Below, piece after piece: positions 7,640 to 14,674 of a DNA stretch of 40,789 nt (positions are counted from its first letter, which is position 1; every line of letters begins with the position of its first letter). The translations under genes were made by a program, and so were the position numbers. The notes below the pieces were generated by a model. It did no database searches. It saw nothing but the letters and a program-made list of their open reading frames with translations, and was not told the DNA's origin. The stretch lies in the NCBI GenBank assembly GCA_900318355.1, contig ONKE01000011.1, positions 1 to 40,789 of the forward strand. The letters run 5' to 3'. The stretch comes from an uncultured Bacteroidales bacterium. GTDB lineage: Bacteria; Bacteroidota; Bacteroidia; Bacteroidales; UBA932.

Positions 7640-9835
7640 ATGAATAAGACCCTATTACATATTATGGTTCTGTTGTCTCTCTGTTCCTGTGCTTTTGATG
7701 GGATGCGCCTGAAAAGACCGGAAGAACTTGGAACGGAAAAGGAAGACTATATTTTGGAAAGTACGGCGGGAGGGACAGATATCCAAATTTACGCGAATAT
7801 GCCAGGCAGGATATCGCTGCTTGAGGGTAGTTCCTGGGCTCGGCTTTCTGCGGACAGTTTTGACGGGGATGCGGTCCTTCATGTGGAGGTCTCCCCGAAT
7901 CCTTCATTCCGGCGCATGGCTGAGGTGCTTTTGGAAACTGAAGCCAGGCGCGATACTGTCTATATCAAGCAGGAGGGGGATGAGGATGAATTCTTTAGAA
8001 TGAATGCATCCAGTGTCGTGGCATATAACGCAAGCGGCGATACGAAAATAGACATGAGCACGAATATCGAGCCGGCCGAGTTCTCCTTCCGAACCGTTTA
8101 TCTTGACGCTTCCGGCGATCAGTGGATAAAAACCGTTCATCTTTCTTCTGATCAATTGGCCATTACGACCTCAGACAATCCGGGTGAGGACATACGTACT
8201 GCTGTCGTTACGATTTCGTACACCAATGGCTGGAAAGAGAAGATGCAGTGGACGCTCAATGTCACACAGGCCAACTCGACGAACCACATCGGCAATGTGG
8301 TAAGTTTCGAAGAACTCCGGGCAATGGCTACCAGTACACCGGAAGTGCTTGACGACATCATTCTGAGCGGATACATTGTCTCCGATAAGAATTCCGGTAA
8401 CATGGGTGACAATGTGCAGACAACCAACACTACAATCGATTACAGTGTCTGTGAACGCTCGGCCTATATGGAGAGTACGGATGGCCGGTTCGGCGTATTA
8501 TTGGAATTTGCCTCGTCAGGAGACAACTCGCTGGAACTTAATTCATTGGTTACGCTGAACCTTAAGGGCGCCCAACTCGTCAAATATGCCGATCCGAACA
8601 GATACGTGATTTCGCGCCTGTCAGCTTCCAACATTTCTTCTGCTGAAACGGTTTCCGAGGATGTTATCCCCAAGAAAGAGAAGAACATCAACGCGTTGAC
8701 CGATGAAGATCTCTATACCCGGGTTACGTTGATAAATTGCGAATTCCCGGTACGGAAAGGCAGTCTAACGCCCTTTAATGAGGGATATACCCTCGTCAAT
8801 AACACGCACAGAATCGCAAAATATCCTTCCCTGATTCGTTGTAAGGATGGCGGGAGCATCTATATGTTTACCAATACGACCTGCCCCTATCGTCGGGACG
8901 GCAGCCGTCTGGGATACGGCAGCGGCACTGTGACAGGCATTATCGTACATGAGAAGTACAGACGATTTGTCGATAGTGATGCGGAGGATGAAGAGGACTG
9001 CGGTACCATCGGCCGGTATCAGATTCGCCACATGTCCCGTGAGGGAATCGCCTTTCAGGATTCGTTCCGGGACGGATTCTCGGAGATGATATGCGAGTGG
9101 AGATATCTTCCTGTCGGTAATGCAGATGGCAGTTGGGAGGCCACGTATGGCCATGGTACCATGGACCATAGTTTTCAAGGGACAACCCATCCGGTGTTCA
9201 GGACCCACGCCTATCCCATTATCGAATTCTCTTATCTCGGGCCTGTCAACAGGGCCGACAAGTCCAATGAGAACGCATTCGGTATCATCTTGGAGGACGG
9301 CACTGATTACGGGAAGGATTATGACGCTGGCAATATCGACAAAGGGGTGCTTCCCGTCAACAACAGTATTGCCCTGGCGTGGATGCGGGAGGCCTGGTGG
9401 AACGATGCCGGCAATGTGCCGGAGTATTGGGTGGTCCATTTTTCCACAGCGGGTATTTCAACCGATCAGTTGTCCCTCCAACTATCCACGTTGAATGTTA
9501 CCTCGGAAGGTTATAGTCCCATTCAATGGAAAGTACAGTGGGCAGAAAGCAATAATCCGGATACCCATTGGGAAGATATCGCCCAGTACAGTGTTCCTGA
9601 CGTGGTCCAATGGAACGCTACACAATATTGGCAAAGCGCTGCATACAAGCCCGTTAACATACCGCTTCCGCTCAGTCTGCTGGGGAAAACGGATGTCTAT
9701 ATCCGGCTCATCCCGCGCAATCGGCTTGGCAGTACGCTCCAGGGTTATCTGGACGCGGAGTACCGGAATGGCGCTGCCGGTACGACGAAAGCGAACAACG
9801 CGCTGAACTATCTAGCCATTCGTTATAACAAGTAA
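7640..9835 (+). CDS. Lipoprotein with BACON-like and DUF5689 domains
   Basis: This 731-aa lipoprotein has its lipobox Cys at 17 (LLSLCSC). Two Ig/BACON-like modules (about 28-118 and 120-215) are followed by a DUF5689 domain (about 217-470: VVSFEELRAMA, ILSGYIVSDK, then ALTDEDLYTRVTLINCEF). A C-terminal beta-sandwich follows, with WMREAWWNDAGNVPEYWVVH and LLGKTDVYIRLIPRN. DUF5689 is thought to be an OB-fold-like module and often occurs in secreted proteins linked to nucleases, so nucleic acid binding is possible but not shown. The next gene repeats the DUF5689 plus C-terminal arrangement, so the two are paralogues. It is probably surface-exposed and co-transcribed with susCD. Confidence 0.7.
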   Translation: MNKTLLHIMVLLSLCSCAFDGMRLKRPEELGTEKEDYILESTAGGTDIQIYANMPGRISLLEGSSWARLSADSFDGDAVLHVEVSPNPSFRRMAEVLLETEARRDTVYIKQEGDEDEFFRMNASSVVAYNASGDTKIDMSTNIEPAEFSFRTVYLDASGDQWIKTVHLSSDQLAITTSDNPGEDIRTAVVTISYTNGWKEKMQWTLNVTQANSTNHIGNVVSFEELRAMATSTPEVLDDIILSGYIVSDKNSGNMGDNVQTTNTTIDYSVCERSAYMESTDGRFGVLLEFASSGDNSLELNSLVTLNLKGAQLVKYADPNRYVISRLSASNISSAETVSEDVIPKKEKNINALTDEDLYTRVTLINCEFPVRKGSLTPFNEGYTLVNNTHRIAKYPSLIRCKDGGSIYMFTNTTCPYRRDGSRLGYGSGTVTGIIVHEKYRRFVDSDAEDEEDCGTIGRYQIRHMSREGIAFQDSFRDGFSEMICEWRYLPVGNADGSWEATYGHGTMDHSFQGTTHPVFRTHAYPIIEFSYLGPVNRADKSNENAFGIILEDGTDYGKDYDAGNIDKGVLPVNNSIALAWMREAWWNDAGNVPEYWVVHFSTAGISTDQLSLQLSTLNVTSEGYSPIQWKVQWAESNNPDTHWEDIAQYSVPDVVQWNATQYWQSAAYKPVNIPLPLSLLGKTDVYIRLIPRNRLGSTLQGYLDAEYRNGAAGTTKANNALNYLAIRYNK

Positions 9836-9838
9836 ACA

Positions 9839-11410
9839 ATGCGTAGGACGCTCCTCATATTCTTATTGTTCCTGACCGCTCATCTTGGGGTTGGGGCGCG
9901 GGAGATATCGTTCGCGGAACTTCGCTCGATGGCTTCCGCAGGGGAAAGTATGATTATTGCGGAAGAACTGCTCCTCAGAGGAGTTGTCATCAGCGATGCA
10001 GAGCATCCAAACCTGTATGATGGCCAGCAAGTATCTTACAGGGACAACTCTACATCTATGAACAACCGGACGGTCTATCTCCAGAGCCTCGATGGAAAGT
10101 ATGGCGTTCGCCTGCTGTTCCGGCGTCAGACCAGCGAGGTGCAAAAGACCTCCCGATACGCAACCCTTGTCCTGTCTTTGAAAGATGCCATTCTGAAAGT
10201 GAACGAGAAGGGTGCGTATTCCGTGGAGGAGCTGCCGGGAGGGGCTATTCGTGAGGTTCTCCCTGGCAGTGCTTCTGATGTGCCTCTGAAATTGTTGTCT
10301 GTCAGCGAATTGAAAGAGGATGATATCTATACCTGGGTCCAACTGAAGGACTGCGAATTCGTGTTTAAGGACGGGGCATACACCAATATCCTGGAATCTT
10401 ACGCCAAAGGGTCCTCCGTAAACCGCCAGTATAATCCGGTTTCATTTATGGATACATGGCAGACGCTCCTATGCGACAAAGACGCAATGCCCGTCTATAT
10501 AGTCATCAATGCAAGAACTCCCTGGCGCCGCAGTGGGAAGGGTGTCCCCCAAGGGACGGGGACGCTGTCCGGGGTACTTTGCGCTACGGTTAATCCTCGT
10601 TATTCGGATGTGCATGCCTGGCAGATACGCCCTTTCGAAGAGTCTGATATTGACTTTGCCTGGGATGGCCCGTCTTCCTTCCAGACCATTTGCGAATGGA
10701 ACTGGAACGATAACGGAACCACGTTCAGCACTGACGAGGGGCCTGTCGAGCGTTTTTCAACCGAGAAGATGATTCCAGACATAGGGGCGGGAGAACTCAG
10801 TCTGGAACTGAACCAGTCAACCTACCGTGGCATTGACTTGAATAACCCGGTTCTGGAGCCGGATACATTAATTGTCAGAGGATCTCGGGGAAAGATTAAC
10901 AGGGGAGCCATGGAAATCCGCACACGGGATTGCAACTGGTGGAACTGGCAGGAGGACTGCGGAAACGCAGTAACCATCAAATTCTCAACGGAAGACATCT
11001 CGGCGGAGCGGCTCATGTTGGCTTTTACCTTTTCGTGTGGCAGCAACTCCGCCCTTTCCTCCATGAACTGTCCGGCTTTTTGGGGCGTTGAGGTTTCCAC
11101 GGACAATGTGCATATGGTCCGTCTGGATATACCAGATATTCAGTTACATGCTTTGCCTTGGTGGGAGCGGAGTCTCCGTGGCGTTCGCTATTGCACTTCC
11201 CGGGAAGCGGGGATGGGCATGACAGAGCATCTGGTAGAGTTACCGTCCTGGCTTCTCGGACAGAAGAACGTATATGTCCGAATCCTGCCTGTCAGGAGGA
11301 ATATCACCACGTTGGCAGAAGAAAATTATACCAACGCAATGTTGCGGCCCAATCACAATACCCACTGGGCCTATGTGAGTTTTGGTGCCATCAGCGTAAG
11401 ATACAGGTAG
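9839..11410 (+). CDS. Secreted DUF5689 domain protein
   Basis: This 523-aa protein has a Sec signal (MRRTLLIFLLFLTAHLGVGA) but no lipobox Cys, so it may be periplasmic or released. DUF5689 covers about 22-270 (REISFAELRSMASAG, LLLRGVVISD, LKEDDIYTWVQLKDCEF). The C-terminal half has the same plan as the previous protein: a short CEWNWND segment, then a beta-sandwich with ISAERLMLAF and LLGQKNVYVRILPVRRN. It starts 3 bp after the previous stop. No enzyme motif is recognised. It may bind or present the ligand handled by the two downstream EEP proteins. Confidence 0.65.
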   Translation: MRRTLLIFLLFLTAHLGVGAREISFAELRSMASAGESMIIAEELLLRGVVISDAEHPNLYDGQQVSYRDNSTSMNNRTVYLQSLDGKYGVRLLFRRQTSEVQKTSRYATLVLSLKDAILKVNEKGAYSVEELPGGAIREVLPGSASDVPLKLLSVSELKEDDIYTWVQLKDCEFVFKDGAYTNILESYAKGSSVNRQYNPVSFMDTWQTLLCDKDAMPVYIVINARTPWRRSGKGVPQGTGTLSGVLCATVNPRYSDVHAWQIRPFEESDIDFAWDGPSSFQTICEWNWNDNGTTFSTDEGPVERFSTEKMIPDIGAGELSLELNQSTYRGIDLNNPVLEPDTLIVRGSRGKINRGAMEIRTRDCNWWNWQEDCGNAVTIKFSTEDISAERLMLAFTFSCGSNSALSSMNCPAFWGVEVSTDNVHMVRLDIPDIQLHALPWWERSLRGVRYCTSREAGMGMTEHLVELPSWLLGQKNVYVRILPVRRNITTLAEENYTNAMLRPNHNTHWAYVSFGAISVRYR

Positions 11411-11412
11411 TT

Positions 11413-13302
11413 ATGAGAACATTCCGGCTCATTTTGACAGTCGTTTTTGCGACGGTTCTGCCGTTGGCGACCCCGGCGAAAAATATTCCGGGGGCCACCA
11501 ACGTGCGTCCGACCGGCCTGGTCGTTACTCAGGGTGGAAGTCTGCTGCTGGCCTGCGAAGTCACCAGGGAAACGAAGGATGTAATCCTCTTCAGTGCGAC
11601 ATCCCATGATTCGGAGTGGCTGGCGGTCTATACTTTAGAAAGAGCCTCTGACGCCGTTTTATGGCGGGGTGCCCAAGGGGAGATACGTCTTTTTTATACG
11701 CAAGACGGTTTCTTGATGAGCCGTGTCTGCATGCAGCCTGATGTCGATTCCCGGCAATGGGGTGCGGCTTCTGTCATTACACGGGGCCACTGTTGCTCGC
11801 CCCCTGTATTCTTGAGAAACGGTGCACTGGCCTTGTCGGCATACCTGGAGGAAGATGACAGTCCAGGCATTCTGGTCTCCATGGATAGGGGATCGTCCTG
11901 GTTTACACAACCCGGACGAATCCACCTTGAGGAGAAGATTCATTGCCGCAGACCCTGTCCCGTACTCATGCCGCACCGAAGCGGCGCCCTGTCCATTTAT
12001 AACGGAGCAACGGGTTATCAGTGGAAATGGCGTTCCGTCTCCAGGGATTTCGGACGCAGTTGGAGTCTTCCGCAGCGCTATATTTATTCGCCGGATCAGC
12101 CTCTGTCCATGTGCGTGCTTCGTTCGGGGAAATGGCTGCTTGCCAAGAACGGCTATCTTGACCAGATGCTTTTCTATATGCCGGACAAACTTGTCGCCTA
12201 TCTCTCGGAAGACGAAGGGAACACTTGGTTCGGAAATCTGGTTATTGACGAGCGGATGGACTGCAGTTCGCCGTGTGTCACTGATGCCGGGGATGGTTCC
12301 CTCTATATTGCGTATGCCTACCATCCATTCATGGCAGGAAAAAGCGAAGTCTATCTGGCTAGGACCAGCGAGATTGAAATCAATCAGGCGGCCGCGGAAG
12401 AAATTGCGAAAGTGGAGGATCGCCGTCTGATTCTCAGTTGCGAAGATGCCGTCAGGCTGCAGAAGGTTGAGACCGAGAAATATGCCTCCACGAAAAGGAA
12501 GCCTGATGGCGAAGCCCTTGTCGTGGCTACATACAATATCGAATATGAAAATCCTGGGGCCCGGTATCCCTGGAAGAAGCGGCTTGCTTATGTCAAGGAC
12601 CTGTTTGATACGCATCGGTTTGATGTCGTAGGCGTGCAGGAGCCCTGGCGTCCGGAATACCTTCAATTGAAAGAAGCGTTGCAAAAGGACTATTCCAGTA
12701 TATGGGCCTGTACGAATCTCGATCGGGATGACTTTTCCAACGCTATTTTTTACCGTCGTGACCGGGTGGAGCTCCTTGAGCATGATATTTTCTGGTACAC
12801 CGAAAACCCTGGAATGAAAAACGGGTTCGGCGGGACAACGTCCCGTCTCTGCATCTGGGGCAAATTTCGCGACCGGAAAAGCGGCCGTGTTTTCTTTCTG
12901 TTCAACTCACATTTTGACTTTTCCAACTATGAAACGCAACTGGTTTCCGCCCGACTGCTTGCCCGGAAGGTGAGGGAGATTGCCGGGGATTGCCCAGCCA
13001 TCTGCACCGGCGACTTTAACTCGACGGATGAAAATGCCGCTTGCGTCTTCCTTTCGGGCGGGCCTTTCCTAAAGGATAGCAGGACTGAAGCCAAAAGAGT
13101 CATCAATTCCAAAATGTCCACCTCCGGGCTTTACCGGAAGCCGGAAGATATTCCTAACAACGGATACCGTATCGACCATATCTATTTCACGCCGGGCTTG
13201 AGTCGTATAGACTCGTGGGAAGTCCTGGCTGAAGAACATGTCGGCATCTGGGGCGGGTCCGATCATAATCCCATCAAAGTACAATGGCAGATTTTAAAAT
13301 AA
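11413..13302 (+). CDS. Sialidase-like beta-propeller fused to an EEP phosphodiesterase domain
   Basis: This 629-aa exported protein (signal MRTFRLILTVVFATVLPLA) has two enzyme-like halves. Residues about 30-320 form a sialidase/BNR-type propeller with three Asp-boxes: SMDRGSSW (156), SRDFGRSW (210) and SEDEGNTW (265). Residues about 368-629 form an endonuclease/exonuclease/phosphatase domain with all its motifs: VATYNIEYE, VVGVQEPW, FNSHFDF, TGDFNSTDE and GSDHNPI. EEP domains cleave phosphodiester or phosphate-ester bonds in nucleic acids, lipids or inositides, using a metal. Whether the propeller is catalytic is unclear, since I see no firm sialidase Arg triad. The frame is open upstream to 11158, but that part overlaps the previous gene, and the ATG before the signal peptide is the sensible start. 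Confidence 0.78.
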   Translation: MRTFRLILTVVFATVLPLATPAKNIPGATNVRPTGLVVTQGGSLLLACEVTRETKDVILFSATSHDSEWLAVYTLERASDAVLWRGAQGEIRLFYTQDGFLMSRVCMQPDVDSRQWGAASVITRGHCCSPPVFLRNGALALSAYLEEDDSPGILVSMDRGSSWFTQPGRIHLEEKIHCRRPCPVLMPHRSGALSIYNGATGYQWKWRSVSRDFGRSWSLPQRYIYSPDQPLSMCVLRSGKWLLAKNGYLDQMLFYMPDKLVAYLSEDEGNTWFGNLVIDERMDCSSPCVTDAGDGSLYIAYAYHPFMAGKSEVYLARTSEIEINQAAAEEIAKVEDRRLILSCEDAVRLQKVETEKYASTKRKPDGEALVVATYNIEYENPGARYPWKKRLAYVKDLFDTHRFDVVGVQEPWRPEYLQLKEALQKDYSSIWACTNLDRDDFSNAIFYRRDRVELLEHDIFWYTENPGMKNGFGGTTSRLCIWGKFRDRKSGRVFFLFNSHFDFSNYETQLVSARLLARKVREIAGDCPAICTGDFNSTDENAACVFLSGGPFLKDSRTEAKRVINSKMSTSGLYRKPEDIPNNGYRIDHIYFTPGLSRIDSWEVLAEEHVGIWGGSDHNPIKVQWQILK

Positions 13303-14414
13303 TTGCAGCGCTGGCCTGGGCATCCACCATGCTGCTGTCCGCATGTCACCAGCCGGCAGGTGTGCCGGAAGTACCTCCGGATGAACCGTCTGTTCCAACG
13401 GGAAAGACGGCATCCTCCCTTTATGAGGCGTTTTCGTGGGGAGAAGGGCCGTGGTCAGATACAGTGGGCCCGGATGACGGTCAGGATTCCGGTGAGCTTA
13501 CGCCGATTGTGGGGACGGTGCTTTGTACCGGCACATACAATATCCTGTCTCCGTCGGCAAGGCAGTCCTGTCCGAACAACAGTTGGGAGAGAGCGAAAAC
13601 GGCTATCAGCGACATCCTCCTTGAGATGAAGCCGGACGTCATGGCTCTCAACGAACTTGAATCGACTTCTATCAACTATCTCAAGAATGTTCTGACGGAC
13701 TATGAATTGCTTGTCCAGCCCAATACAGGCGGGACGTTCAACTGGGCCCCGGGCATCCTCTATAATGCGGAGCGTCTCGTAAAAGAGGAAGACGGATTGT
13801 TCTGGCTGTCAGATCCGGAACCGTCCGCCCTGATTACGGAAGAAGGGGCGTATTCGTACTTTGATCCTGTTTCGGCCAGCACTTATTCAGCAGGAAGTCA
13901 TCGCTGCTGCATATGGGCACTGTTTAAGGATATAAAAACCAACGGCCGATTCTACTTTTTTGCCACACACCTTAATTTCTCAGAAACGGAGTCGAAGTCC
14001 TCTCTTTGCAATACAATCGTAGCCCTCAACCCTGCCAATTGTCGGAGTCTGATGCGACAGATCGACTTCGTCAATGATGGAGGGCTTCCCTTTATCGTAG
14101 CCGGAGACATGAACAACTATTCCACAGAATTGGGCTATCGCCTGTTGACTTCTGGTAAATGGGTTGATTCCTTTTATGCGGCAGCGGATGACGGAAGGCT
14201 GGATTCTTATACGGCTCTCCATCCAGGGACAGCTCCTGGAGTCAATCCGCTGAAATACCGATATGATGAAATGACCCGGGTGGATCATGTCTTTACTTCG
14301 GGGTTCCGGATTGCTTCCTACGAAAGCATTTTTGCGAAGTACGACAATCCTGATGATGGTCTGATCCACCCCTCAGACCATATCCCCGTAAAGGTTGGAT
14401 TGGTCATGGAGTGA
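13284..14414 (+). CDS. EEP-family lipoprotein (endonuclease/exonuclease/phosphatase)
   Basis: This 376-aa lipoprotein (STMLLSAC lipobox) has an acidic, Pro-rich linker followed by one EEP domain. The motifs are complete: CTGTYNILS, VMALNELES, FFATHLNFS, VAGDMNNYS, RVDHVF and PSDHIPVKVG, so it should be an active metal-dependent phosphoesterase. Its start overlaps the end of the upstream propeller-EEP gene by 19 bp, so translation is probably coupled. It is much closer in design to the upstream EEP half than to housekeeping exonuclease III (no DNA-repair context, and exported). The substrate could be nucleic acid, a phospholipid head group or another phosphodiester. Confidence 0.8.
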   Translation: MADFKIIAALAWASTMLLSACHQPAGVPEVPPDEPSVPTGKTASSLYEAFSWGEGPWSDTVGPDDGQDSGELTPIVGTVLCTGTYNILSPSARQSCPNNSWERAKTAISDILLEMKPDVMALNELESTSINYLKNVLTDYELLVQPNTGGTFNWAPGILYNAERLVKEEDGLFWLSDPEPSALITEEGAYSYFDPVSASTYSAGSHRCCIWALFKDIKTNGRFYFFATHLNFSETESKSSLCNTIVALNPANCRSLMRQIDFVNDGGLPFIVAGDMNNYSTELGYRLLTSGKWVDSFYAAADDGRLDSYTALHPGTAPGVNPLKYRYDEMTRVDHVFTSGFRIASYESIFAKYDNPDDGLIHPSDHIPVKVGLVME

Positions 14415-14451
14415 TGAATTCTTTTCTTTTTTTTATACGGAATTGTTTCTA

Positions 14452-14478
14452 TTGAACCTTTTCCCTTTTATATCTTTG
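14452..14478 (+). promoter_or_regulatory. Bacteroidota promoter ahead of the 49-aa peptide and adhesin
   Basis: TTG at 14452-14454, a 16-nt spacer and a perfect TATCTTTG at 14471-14478 fit the -33/-7 promoter, with the spacer at the short end. Transcription would start near 14485, about 30 nt before the 49-aa ORF. So the peptide, adhesin and trehalase can be transcribed separately from the susCD genes. Confidence 0.65.
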
Positions 14479-14515
14479 AATCATTAAATTAAACTTATAA
14501 AACCACTACAATAAC

Positions 14516-14665
14516 ATGAACCAGTTGAAAGAAAAAAAACCGTATGTTCAACCCGGGACAGACATCATTCCGATTGTCCCGAGCCTCTTTCTTTGCACGA
14601 GCGAGGTAAGTGCAAAGAACAATGACTATGAGAGTTTTGATAGTTGGTATTCACTTGAATGGTAA
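14516..14665 (+). CDS. Short peptide (49 aa) ahead of the surface adhesin
   Basis: The ORF runs from ATG at 14516 to TAA at 14663-14665 and encodes 49 residues: MNQLKEKKPYVQPGTDIIP, then IVPSLFLCTSEVSAKNNDYE, then SFDSWYSLEW. Its plan is a basic start, a K-P-Y-x-x-P-x-x-x-x-I core, a Cys-containing segment and an acidic, aromatic tail. Bacteroidales genomes carry many short ORFs of this general type next to surface-protein operons, with no agreed function (from memory). It is the first ORF after a strong promoter and ends 9 bp before the adhesin ATG. It has no signal peptide. Confidence 0.6.
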   Translation: MNQLKEKKPYVQPGTDIIPIVPSLFLCTSEVSAKNNDYESFDSWYSLEW

Positions 14666-14674
14666 CGATTGATT

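Noticed and set aside
11158-11412. Upstream extension of the propeller-EEP reading frame
   Set aside because: It overlaps the C-terminal coding part of the preceding DUF5689 gene, and the ATG at 11413 starts a good signal peptide.
14356-14434. Terminator after the second EEP gene
   Set aside because: A perfect 9-bp inverted repeat (14356-14364 and 14373-14381) and a T-run (14421-14434) are present, but about 40 nt apart, and the repeat lies inside the coding region.
14669-14674. TTG as start of the adhesin
   Set aside because: It adds only two residues before the ATG at 14675 that begins a normal lipoprotein signal.
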